Below, piece after piece: positions 55,838 to 63,991 of a stretch of DNA of 64,000 bases (positions are counted from its first letter, which is position 1; each line of letters begins with the position of its first letter). The stretch is from UBA11612 sp963662375 (GTDB taxonomy: Bacteria; Pseudomonadota; Alphaproteobacteria; Rhodospirillales; Rhodospirillaceae). The DNA is taken from NCBI GenBank assembly GCA_963662375.2, contig CAXXRP010000005.1:496001-560000 (forward strand), read 5' to 3'. The position numbers and the translations under genes were made by a program. A model generated the notes under the pieces. The model made no database searches. It was not told the origin of the DNA and worked only from the letters and a program-made list of their open reading frames with translations.

Positions 55838-56906
55838 CGTGAGCCGTGCAGCTAAAACGGGTTCCGTCGCTGAAACCTTGCAGAAAGCCCTACGTCTGCA
55901 TCAAGCTGGCCAGCTGGACAAAGCCGCGCGCCTGTACGGCACTGTCCTCAAAAAAAATCCGGACAATGGCGATGCCCTCAATCTCAAGGGTGTGGTTGCC
56001 CAAGCTCACGGCCGGCACGATGACGCCCTGGCCTTGTTCGGCCGTGCTATCACCGCCCTGCCTGACTTTGCCGATGTGCACTTTAACAAGGCCAACACCC
56101 TCAAGGCCCTGGGGCGCAACGACGATGCTCTAGCTGCTTATGCTAAGGCCATCGCCCTTAAGCCGGACTACGCCGATGCCCGGCTTAACGCCGGCACCTT
56201 GCTGCAGAAGACGGGCCGCACCACTGAGGCCATTGCCGCCTTCCGCGAGATGGCTCGGTTCTCACCAGCCGACCCCCGCGGCCACTACAGTCTCGGCGTC
56301 TGCCTCACAGAAGCCCTGCCCGCGGCAAAGAGCGAAGAGCGCGAAGCCATGACCGAGGAGGCCGACGCCGCCTTTATACGCACCGTCACTCTCAACCCCA
56401 ACAACGCAGACGCCCACTTCGCTCACGCCAACCTTTACTCAAAACAAGGCAACCACGACCGCGCCATCCAATGCAACAAAGCCGTCATCAATCTCAAACC
56501 AAACTGGCCCGAGGCCTGGAGCAATCTGGGCGAACTTCTACGGAAGGACCATCGTTATGAAGAAGCGGTTGCCGCCTCGCGGCAGGCGGCGGCGTTACGA
56601 GCCGACGATCTTACTATTCAGTACAACTTAGCGACTGTTTTGTGTGATGCGAAAGAATACGGCGAAGCAGAACGACTATTCCTTGATCTTATCAAATTCG
56701 ATGGCACTTTTATGAGGGCCTACCTCAATCTTGGCATGGTCTACAAACGTACGAATAGAAGGGACGAGGCCCTAAATATGTTTGATAAGGCGCTCTTTTT
56801 AAATCCCGATCTTCACGAAGCGTATTCAAATATCGGGGCTGTTTTTTCTGACATGGGTTGGTCGAGTGCGGCCCTTTCACTGTACGACAAGGCCATTTCC
56901 CTTAAT
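54899..56906 (+). repeat. Tandem block copy B (gene 6 GT half + gene 7 TPR half)
   Basis: About 2008 bases, directly after copy A. The join is between the TPR part of gene 6 (...CCCTTAAT) and the gene 5 linker (CTGGAAAGC), with no long homology at the junction, which points to illegitimate tandem duplication. The core shared with copy C is 54925-56531. Confidence 0.9.
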
Positions 56907-57929
56907 ACGGATACGGCAGATCCGACAACACTGCTGTATCGTGGGGCCATCGTTCTAAGTTTGGGGCGATTAGCGGAAGGCTGGTCCCAGTACAAATACC
57001 GCTTCGATGCTCCTAACGAGCAAATTTTTCTCCGCGATATCCCGCCAGCATACTGGGATGGAGAAGACTTGACTGGGCAGAGTGTTCTTATATGGACTGA
57101 ACAGGGGCTGGGCGATGAGATTTTACACGGCAGCATCCTGCCGGATGTGATCAGGCAGGCGGGCCAGTGCGTCATCGAGTGCTCCAAGCGCATGGTACCG
57201 GTGTTCGCGCGGTCGTTTCCCGCAATCCGTGTTGTCGGGTACAAAGCTTCCAACATACCCGCCACATCGGCCGAAGGGATCGACTATCAAATTCCCCTAG
57301 CCAGCTTGGGCCAGCATTTCCGCTCCGACTTTGCCAGTTTCCCGCGCCACGACGGCTACCTGAAGGCCGATCCTGACAAGGCGGCCGAGCTGCGCGCGCG
57401 CTACGAAGCGCTGGCCGGAGGGCGTCGTATAGTGGGCATATCCTGGCGCAGCAATAACGAGTTCTCCGGCGAAGCCAAAAGCACCGCCTTGACCGATATG
57501 GCGCCCCTTCTTCAAGCGTCCGGCGTGATGTTCGTCAATCTGCAGTACGGCGATTGTACAGATGAATTGATGCAGGTGCGCGAGCAGCTGAACGTTGAGG
57601 TGATCCAGGACCCGGCGGTGGATCCCTTGGTTGATATGGATATGTTCTTTGCCCAGGTGGCGGCCTTGGATCTGGTACTCAGCACCTCCAACACCACCGC
57701 CCATGTGGCCGGGTCCCAGAATATTCCGGTATGGGTGCTTCTACCTCATGGCAAAGGCGTGGCCTGGTACTGGTTCCTGCGCCGCGCCGACAGCCCCTGG
57801 TATCCTTCCGCACGCCTAATCCGCGCAGATCACAGACTTGAGCCCGGCCAAGCGCGCTGGCTGGAGCTGGCCGAACGCACCGCCACTGAGCTCACCAGCT
57901 GGGCTGCACCTTCACCTGTCGGGGGCTAA
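55839..57929 (+). CDS. TPR-glycosyltransferase 7
   Basis: 696 residues from GTG 55839, one base after the previous stop. About ten TPRs span 1-395 (LRLHQAGQLDKAARLYGTVL, HFNKANTLKALGRNDDALAA, LNLGMVYKRTNRRDEALNMF). A linker LYRGAIVLSLGRLAEGWSQY joins them to the GT domain (about 405-696), whose DNA matches that of gene 5. It is the longest intact form of the family and probably the ancestral shape for genes 6 and 7. As with all genes of the array, no signal peptide or membrane helix is seen. Confidence 0.85.
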   Translation: MSRAAKTGSVAETLQKALRLHQAGQLDKAARLYGTVLKKNPDNGDALNLKGVVAQAHGRHDDALALFGRAITALPDFADVHFNKANTLKALGRNDDALAAYAKAIALKPDYADARLNAGTLLQKTGRTTEAIAAFREMARFSPADPRGHYSLGVCLTEALPAAKSEEREAMTEEADAAFIRTVTLNPNNADAHFAHANLYSKQGNHDRAIQCNKAVINLKPNWPEAWSNLGELLRKDHRYEEAVAASRQAAALRADDLTIQYNLATVLCDAKEYGEAERLFLDLIKFDGTFMRAYLNLGMVYKRTNRRDEALNMFDKALFLNPDLHEAYSNIGAVFSDMGWSSAALSLYDKAISLNTDTADPTTLLYRGAIVLSLGRLAEGWSQYKYRFDAPNEQIFLRDIPPAYWDGEDLTGQSVLIWTEQGLGDEILHGSILPDVIRQAGQCVIECSKRMVPVFARSFPAIRVVGYKASNIPATSAEGIDYQIPLASLGQHFRSDFASFPRHDGYLKADPDKAAELRARYEALAGGRRIVGISWRSNNEFSGEAKSTALTDMAPLLQASGVMFVNLQYGDCTDELMQVREQLNVEVIQDPAVDPLVDMDMFFAQVAALDLVLSTSNTTAHVAGSQNIPVWVLLPHGKGVAWYWFLRRADSPWYPSARLIRADHRLEPGQARWLELAERTATELTSWAAPSPVGG

Positions 57930-58623
57930 CGTGAGCCGTGCAGCTAAAACGGGTTCCGTCGCTGAAACCTTGCAGAAAGCCCTACGTCTGCATCAAGCTG
58001 GCCAGCTGGACAAAGCCGCGCGCCTGTACGGCACTGTCCTCAAAAAAAATCCGGACAATGGCGATGCCCTCAATCTCAAGGGTGTGGTTGCCCAAGCTCA
58101 CGGCCGGCACGATGACGCCCTGGCCTTGTTCGGCCGTGCTATCACCGCCCTGCCTGACTTTGCCGATGTGCACTTTAACAAGGCCAACACCCTCAAGGCC
58201 CTGGGGCGCAACGACGATGCTCTAGCTGCTTATGCTAAGGCCATCGCCCTTAAGCCGGACTACGCCGATGCCCGGCTTAACGCCGGCACCTTGCTGCAGA
58301 AGACGGGCCGCACCACTGAGGCCATTGCCGCCTTCCGCGAGATGGCTCGGTTCTCACCAGCCGACCCCCGCGGCCACTACAGTCTCGGCGTCTGCCTCAC
58401 AGAAGCCCTGCCCGCGGCAAAGAGCGAAGAGCGCGAAGCCATGACCGAGGAGGCCGACGCCGCCTTTATACGCACCGTCACTCTCAACCCCAACAACGCA
58501 GACGCCCACTTCGCTCACGCCAACCTTTACTCAAAACAAGGCAACCACGACCGCGCCATCCAATGCAACAAAGCCGTCATCAATCTCAAACCAAACTGGC
58601 CCGAGGCCTGGAGCAATCTGGGC
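57017..58623 (+). repeat. Tandem block copy C (gene 7 GT half + gene 8 TPR half)
   Basis: 1607 bases matching 54925-56531 at an offset of 2092. It starts at CGAGCAAATT and ends at CAATCTGGGC. It is separated from copy B by 110 bases of unique gene 7 linker. Flanking sequences on both sides differ from A and B, so the third copy probably arose by recombination between paralogues or gene conversion. Confidence 0.9.
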
Positions 58624-59661
58624 AGTCATCTGGAAGCTAGCGGCGACCCGGCAGCGGCGGAAGCCGCATTTGACCACGCGATAAAACTCGACCCTCGCAA
58701 TACGGCCGCACTTGTTAATCGAGGCCTCTCGCAACTGGCGGGAGGGCGCCTGGACAAGGGCTGGGACGGTTACGCTCGGCGTTTCGAAACCGCCCACGCC
58801 CTGTACACAAGGCGCGATTGGCCGTGGCCCCCATGGCAAGGAGAATCCCTGGCCGGGAAAAAAATATTCGTCTGGAGCGATCAGGGCATCGGCGATGAAA
58901 TTCTATACGGAAGCATGATTCCCGAAGTTATCCGGGCCGCAAACGCGTGCACCGTCGAATGCGCCTCGCGGTTGACACCGCTGTATAGGCGCTCGTTTCC
59001 CCGGGCAGATATCATCCCAAAAGACCCCGCGGCGAACACCGCTACTTTAGCTAGGGCGTTCGACTACCACTGCTCGGTTCTCGACCTCGGGAGATGGCTC
59101 CGCCGCAGCTTTAGAGCATTTCCGAACAGCAAAAGGTTCTTGTTTGCGGACTCGCAACAAAGCGAATCTCTCCGCCAGCGCTATCGCGCGCGGTCACCCC
59201 AGGAGACACTGCTGATCGGACTATCGTGGCGCAGCGTTAACGCCATGTTCGGGCTAGAGAAAAGCCTCGATTTGGCTGATTTTATCCCGATTCTTGTCTC
59301 TCCCCGCGTCTGCTCGGTCAACCTCCAGTATGGGGCCACCCGCCAGGAAGCGGAAAAGGTTAAGGCAAAACATAATGTTAGCCTTATATGCGACGACAAA
59401 ATCGACAGCCTGCTGAATCTCGACGCCTTCGCGGCCCAAATTAGCGCATTGGACGCTGTCGTGACCATTAGTAACACAACCGCACACATGGCGGCGGCGC
59501 TTGGAGTCCCCACCTTCCTTATTGTTCCCGGCCGCAAAAAACACCTTTGGTACTGGTTCCGGCAGGGGGAGTTTAGTCCTTGGTACAGATCAGTAACGAT
59601 CTTGAGGGGAGAAAGTAGCGCTGCGATAGATAAACTTTCAATATTATTTAATAATTTATAG
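57931..59661 (+). CDS. TPR-glycosyltransferase 8
   Basis: 576 residues from GTG 57931. Residues 1-230 are encoded by the third copy of the tandem block and appear identical to the TPR start of gene 7. After NLG at about 58623 the sequence becomes unique: SHLEASGDPAAAEAAFDHAI, then a different GT domain (KKIFVWSDQGIGDEILYGSM, LIGLSWRSVNAMFGLEKS, VNLQYGATRQEAEKV, DAVVTISNTTAHMAAALGV). It ends with GEFSPWYRSVTIL instead of DSPWYPS. The same acceptor-binding half is thus paired with another transferase half. It is the last gene of the array; the 3' side is AT-rich without a clear terminator. Confidence 0.85.
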   Translation: MSRAAKTGSVAETLQKALRLHQAGQLDKAARLYGTVLKKNPDNGDALNLKGVVAQAHGRHDDALALFGRAITALPDFADVHFNKANTLKALGRNDDALAAYAKAIALKPDYADARLNAGTLLQKTGRTTEAIAAFREMARFSPADPRGHYSLGVCLTEALPAAKSEEREAMTEEADAAFIRTVTLNPNNADAHFAHANLYSKQGNHDRAIQCNKAVINLKPNWPEAWSNLGSHLEASGDPAAAEAAFDHAIKLDPRNTAALVNRGLSQLAGGRLDKGWDGYARRFETAHALYTRRDWPWPPWQGESLAGKKIFVWSDQGIGDEILYGSMIPEVIRAANACTVECASRLTPLYRRSFPRADIIPKDPAANTATLARAFDYHCSVLDLGRWLRRSFRAFPNSKRFLFADSQQSESLRQRYRARSPQETLLIGLSWRSVNAMFGLEKSLDLADFIPILVSPRVCSVNLQYGATRQEAEKVKAKHNVSLICDDKIDSLLNLDAFAAQISALDAVVTISNTTAHMAAALGVPTFLIVPGRKKHLWYWFRQGEFSPWYRSVTILRGESSAAIDKLSILFNNL

Positions 59662-59987
59662 TATTTGTGTAATTTATAATTACTTTTTACATGAATTATA
59701 TTGTGGTTATGATATTAATATTGAGAGACTCTGAAATAGACTACTCTAATAGCATCGCTCTGGGCACCGATGCGAGACGTTAGCATCGCCTTAACCACCT
59801 GCAATTGTTGCAAAACAGCAACAATCTACTCTTCTCTATTATTGCATTTGCCCATCGGGGCGGGTTGACATTTCACCTCAGCGAGGGTGTTATGTGAGTG
59901 CGCTGACGGGCGCACGGTGTCTGCCTGTCCGCAGACACGTATTAAATCTAATTAGATATTTGTAACCTTTAAGGGGATCCTGGAATC
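59662..59987 (+). promoter_or_regulatory. AT-rich leader with two hairpins upstream of the secreted protein gene
   Basis: 326 bases with no gene. ATTGTTGC (59804-59811) pairs with GCAACAAT (59818-59825). GTGTCTGC (59917-59924) pairs with GCAGACAC (59931-59938) around a 6-base loop. AAGGGG at 59971-59976 serves as the ribosome binding site for the ATG at 59988. The 59662-59760 part is very AT-rich and likely holds the promoter of a separate transcript. The hairpins may stabilise the leader of an abundant mRNA. Confidence 0.45.
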
Positions 59988-61582
59988 ATGAATAAGTATC
60001 AACTCCATACGCTCGGCGGGGCGTTGCTGGCGTCGACAGCGCTCGCAGGTACCGCATACGCTGGGACCGTCGGCACTATCGCGACAGCTTAGGTGCTTCT
60101 GGTTCGTCGATTTCGGCTACGACTCAGAGTATTGCCAACACGATTTTCTCCACCACTGCTGCGACAGCAAACGCGGTAGCTTTCAGCGGTGCCAGCGACA
60201 GTACCTCTCACCTTGCCGTTGCCTTCGCCAATAGGTTTGCGGTCAGCACGGGCCTGAGGTCAACGATGTTCAACGTCACGATTGATTTTACCGGCGCCAC
60301 ACTTGTCACTACGTCGGCGCCCACGATCAGTGGGCTGGTGTCACACAACGGCGCGACAACGACCTTTACCGCTACCATCATGGCCCCATGCGCCAGCACC
60401 ACGCCGCTGGTGAACAAGATCCTCTTGTCTAACTGTTCAATAAGCGGCGAACCGAAGACGGAAATCTGGGCCTCGATCGCGATGCAGTGACGGGTACCGC
60501 CGCGTTTATCGGCGGATTGCAGCTGGACGGGGTAGTATTTAATAACGCGTCCGGCCTTGCCACAGCGGGTGGAACCATCTCGCTAAGCGGAACGGTGTAC
60601 GACCGTGCCAACCCGAATATCGTCATCGAGACAATTACTTCCGGTGCCGTGATTACCTCTGCGGACCCGGGGAAAACAACGATAACTGCCGGGGCCACTG
60701 CTACAACCAACGCGGCGACGACACCAACGGCCTTCTCCTCCTTCCAGGCACCGTTTAACGGCGGCCTCACCATGACTTTGGCCACCGTCGCTATTACTTC
60801 GAACGGGGCACTGGGTACAAACTTGGCGTCAGTTGTTGTGCCGGACGGAGGAGCCATGGGCGACGATTACCTTATCGGATCATCGAGTGTCGCGATCACG
60901 GTTACGTCCGCCGCATTTAGCGATGACGCGGCGGCGTCGGCAACACTGTCCAACCCGGGTGGCCAACCCGGCCAACCTTGTCACGCTTTGGCCGGCGGCA
61001 TTCTCTTCTGGGGTCGCGACTTTTAATTTAAATCAAGCGACCTCGACCTACACTGGTGTCCACTCTGTTCAGACAGTCTCGCTGGTTTTCGATGGTACGA
61101 CCGCAATTAATCAGGCTTCAGCGGGCACCGTTTCCGTTGTCTACGGATCAGGTGGAGCAGGTGGTAACAGTGTTGCGGCTGCTGCCGAAGCATCAGGTAC
61201 CACGGCGGCCATCGCCGCCGGTGGGTTCCAGGCGGAATTCAATACTGCGCAGGCTACGGGCGGTGACTTTGGGTCGTACATCCGCATCCACAATAATGGT
61301 GCTGCGGCTGGTGCCGTGACTATTACGGTACTGAACGATGCTACAGGCGCGTCCTTGGGCACCTACACGACCGGCAGTATTGCTGTTGGTCAGACGCTGC
61401 AGGTGGACATGCCAACCATCGAAACCGGCGCGAGTATCACTTCTCCGTCGGGTCAGTACACGCTTCAATTAGCCGGCCCGATCGTCGGTTACGCGCAGCA
61501 CGTGCTGTACAACTCCACTACAGGACAGTTCACTGATCTGTCCGCCTTCCGGAATGCAGGTAGCACCCGAAACCAGCCGTAG
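59988..61582 (+). pseudogene. Large secreted Ser/Thr/Ala-rich surface protein, frameshifted three times
   Basis: Starts MNKYQLHTLGGALLASTALAG with a signal peptide ending near AYA. The coding sense then moves through four frames. The shifts are near 60090 (ATA/LGASGSSISATTQS, one base missing), near 60445 (SISGEP/EDGNLGLDRDAV, one base missing) and near 60960 (LSNP/VANPANLVTLWP, one extra G in GGG). The restored protein of about 530 residues is rich in Thr, Ser, Ala and Gly and ends GYAQHVLYNSTTGQFTDLSAF. No catalytic motif is seen. Its position between the glycosyltransferase array and gspF makes it a candidate exported and glycosylated protein (inference). A strong terminator follows. Confidence 0.65.
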
Positions 61583-61620
61583 TTTCTTTAACTACGCTTT
61601 GGTGTATCCGGGCGTGAATT

Positions 61621-61660
61621 GAGGGAGGGTGAGAAATCACCCTCCCTCTTTTCTTTGCCT
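61621..61660 (+). terminator. Strong intrinsic terminator
   Basis: GAGGGAGGGTGA and TCACCCTCCCTC form a perfect 12-bp stem with a GAAA loop (61621-61648), followed by TTTTCTTTGCCTTTT. It closes the transcript of the secreted protein and separates it from gspF. Confidence 0.92.
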
Positions 61661-61770
61661 TTTACCAGTGCCGTCACAACCGAGCGTGACATTGATGTAA
61701 GGCGGAGATCTCTCCAGGCACGCTATAGTGTGCGGCACACTGCGGAAGACTCATCGTCATAGACCGGATC

Positions 61771-62988
61771 ATGTCGCAGCCCTACCAGTATGAAGCTATC
61801 GATAGCGCCGGGCGGGCGCTGGTCGGCAAGGTCGATGCCAGTCACGCCCGCGACGCGCAGCGTACATTAGAACGACGCGGCCTAACGCTCCTCAGCCTGT
61901 CTGCCGCCGACCGTGAGCCCCTGAAGGCTGGGGCCATGTCGTTTTTCCAGAGAAGTGTCACCGCACAGGACCGCATCCTGGCGCTCAAGCAACTGGCTTT
62001 ACTCCTGCGCTCCGGTGTCCCCCTGGTTCAGGCCATAAGCACTTTGAAGAACCAAGCGTCTCATCCCACTCTGTCCAAAGCATTTAACGGCATGGAAAAA
62101 CGTCTGCGCGGCGGTGAAGCATTCACGACGGCGCTAACCTCGGCCATGCCGTCGCTCCCGGGATATGTCTACCAATTGGCCGCCGCGGGCGAGGCCATCG
62201 GGCATTTGGGACAATCCCTAGAAGACGCGGCCAATCAAATGACGTACGACCGCCAAATGCGCCAAGACATTCGCAATGCGCTCACCTATCCGGCTATTCT
62301 GATCGTCACGGGAATCGCCGCAGTGTTCTTTATTTTCATCGTCGTCGTACCGCGGTTCTCAGCCATGCTTTCATCAAACAAGGAGCCGCTGCCTTGGATT
62401 TCCGCCGTAGTGCTCGAGACCGGCTTGTTCTTCAACGACCATAAAACCCTTATTCTCGCCGCGGCAGCCGCGGCGCTGGGCGCCGTTTGGTATATTGCCC
62501 ACAATCCCCGGCACATGGCACAGGTTCGCGAAATCGTCAGCCGGCTTCCGTTGGTCGGCGCGTGGTTGCGCGATGCGGAGGTCGCACGGTGGGCCTCGAT
62601 GCTGGGCACCATGCTCCGCAACGGCGTCGACCTAATCAAAGGCCTGACCCTCGCACGCGATGCCGTTAACCTTCACAGCCTCCGCGGCCGCCTTGATCAA
62701 GCGACCAAACTGGTGCGAACCGGCCATTCGCTATCCTCGGCTATCGCAAGTCAGCACGCGTTCTCCGAAACCGCGCTAAGCCTCATCCAGGTGGGAGAAG
62801 AATCTGGTGAATTGCCGTCCATGCTGCAATCTTTGTCGCAACTTTACGAAGATACAGCGCGTCAGCGTATGAAGCAGTTCTTGCTGATGCTGGAGCCGGC
62901 GGCGATCCTGTTTATTGGGGTGTTCATCGGTGGCATCGTTGCGGCGATTATGTTAGCTATTACCAGTGTTAATCAAGTCGCGCTCTAG
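61771..62988 (+). CDS. gspF: Type II secretion inner-membrane platform protein GspF
   Basis: 405 residues with two repeated GspF domains. Seen: PYQYEAIDSAGRALVGKVDA at the N-terminus, LALKQLALLLRSGVPLVQAI, and three membrane helices (ALTYPAILIVTGIAAVFFIF near 172, LILAAAAAALGAVWYI near 228, and PAAILFIGVFIGGIVAAIML at the end). The second domain has WASMLGTMLRNGVDLIKGL and SLIQVGEESGELPSML. It anchors the GspE ATPase and pseudopilus base. It is followed at once by gspG, with 1 base between stop and start. Confidence 0.94.
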   Translation: MSQPYQYEAIDSAGRALVGKVDASHARDAQRTLERRGLTLLSLSAADREPLKAGAMSFFQRSVTAQDRILALKQLALLLRSGVPLVQAISTLKNQASHPTLSKAFNGMEKRLRGGEAFTTALTSAMPSLPGYVYQLAAAGEAIGHLGQSLEDAANQMTYDRQMRQDIRNALTYPAILIVTGIAAVFFIFIVVVPRFSAMLSSNKEPLPWISAVVLETGLFFNDHKTLILAAAAAALGAVWYIAHNPRHMAQVREIVSRLPLVGAWLRDAEVARWASMLGTMLRNGVDLIKGLTLARDAVNLHSLRGRLDQATKLVRTGHSLSSAIASQHAFSETALSLIQVGEESGELPSMLQSLSQLYEDTARQRMKQFLLMLEPAAILFIGVFIGGIVAAIMLAITSVNQVAL

Positions 62989-62989
62989 C

Positions 62990-63484
62990 ATGGAAAACTT
63001 TCCTAGCAGCTGCAAATTCGCGCGACAAACTGTCGCATCGGCTTGCCGCTCGGCAGGCTTCACTTTGCTCGAGATGCTTGTGGTGCTTGTCATCATGGGG
63101 CTGCTCGCGGCCTTGGTTGGGCCACAATTGCTGGGACGTGTGGACACGTCGCGGGTGATAGCCGCGGAAACGCAAGTGCGAATGATCAAGGGCGCGTTGG
63201 ACACGATGCGTCTTGATATCGGGCGCTATCCAACCAAGGAGGAAGCGCTTAACCTTTTGGATGTTCCACCAAAAGATGAGCGCACAGCCCGCAAGTGGCA
63301 AGGTCCCTATCTGGTCGAAGGCGTTCCACCCGACCCTTGGGGTTCTCCATATCAATACAATCCCGTATCCGGCTCCTCCATCGCTATATTCAGTTACGGC
63401 GCCGATGGCCAGGCCGGGGGTGAGGGTCTTAATGAAGACGTGGGCATATTTCCGAGAACCGTTGCAGCGAGCGGCCAGAAATAA
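62990..63484 (+). CDS. gspG: Major pseudopilin GspG
   Basis: A type II secretion major pseudopilin of 164 residues. The prepilin site SAG/FTLLEMLVVLVIMGLLAALVG has the conserved Glu at mature position 5. The leader of about 23 residues is longer than usual. The globular part has RLDIGRYPTKEEALNLL, PDPWGSPYQYN and the calcium-loop region YGADGQAGGEGLNEDVG, all hallmarks of GspG. The leader would be cut by an A24 prepilin peptidase such as the one at 18.8 kb. The ATG at 62990 overlaps nothing, and gspF ends 1 base before it. Confidence 0.93.
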   Translation: MENFPSSCKFARQTVASACRSAGFTLLEMLVVLVIMGLLAALVGPQLLGRVDTSRVIAAETQVRMIKGALDTMRLDIGRYPTKEEALNLLDVPPKDERTARKWQGPYLVEGVPPDPWGSPYQYNPVSGSSIAIFSYGADGQAGGEGLNEDVGIFPRTVAASGQK

Positions 63485-63986
63485 ACTCTTCGGCCGCGGG
63501 TTTACATTGTTGGAGATGTTGGTCGTGCTGTTCATTGTCGGCATTACGAGCGCCGTCGTCCTCCCGCGCCTTCCTCTCGTGGCCGATAGTCTAGATTTTG
63601 CGCTCAAGCGGCAAAGTTTCGAGCAGGCGCTGAACGGCCTCGCCTATCGGGCTTATTTGGACAGTCAGGACTTTGTCCTCGCGGGACGCTATGGCTCTCT
63701 CGGTCGCATACCCGGTCAAAACGGCCCCGGCTCATCCCGCCGGTCTTTCCGCACAGACCTGAGGACCCTGCCGGCCTCTGACGAGAGTCGGGAACTCCTA
63801 CCGCCGGTCGTTGCCGCCAATGTCGCGCCGCTGCTGCCCGAGGGCTGGGAACTTGTGGTTGCCGAGCCGATCTATTTCCGCGGCTCGGGGTTCTGCACGG
63901 GTGGCAGCGTCGAATTGATTATCGGGCGATTGCGGTATGACTATGTGCTCAATCCATCGTCATGCGAAGCGGCGCTTGTGGACTAG
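63432..63986 (+). CDS. gspH: Minor pseudopilin, GspH-like
   Basis: 184 residues from the ATG at 63432 (MKTWAYFREPLQRAARNKLF), which overlaps the gspG end by 53 bases. The leader cleavage site GRG/FTLLEMLVVLFIVGITSAVVLPRL has the conserved Glu5. The globular part is GspH-like: QALNGLAYRAYLDSQDFVLA, LPEGWELVVAEPIYFRGSGF, and a terminal Cys pair (FCTGG, PSSCEA) that may form a disulfide. Its position directly after gspG is where gspH usually lies. A longer frame upstream runs through gspG out of frame and is not used. Confidence 0.82.
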   Translation: MKTWAYFREPLQRAARNKLFGRGFTLLEMLVVLFIVGITSAVVLPRLPLVADSLDFALKRQSFEQALNGLAYRAYLDSQDFVLAGRYGSLGRIPGQNGPGSSRRSFRTDLRTLPASDESRELLPPVVAANVAPLLPEGWELVVAEPIYFRGSGFCTGGSVELIIGRLRYDYVLNPSSCEAALVD

Positions 63987-63991
63987 GCGTT

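Noticed and set aside
53218..57704. Identical 135-codon leftward frames in each of the three tandem blocks
   Set aside because: They are antisense shadows of the conserved GT domain and repeat only because the DNA repeats.
52911..58623. Tandem direct repeats as a CRISPR array
   Set aside because: The units are 1.6-2.0 kb coding blocks with no short repeats and spacers; no cas genes are present.
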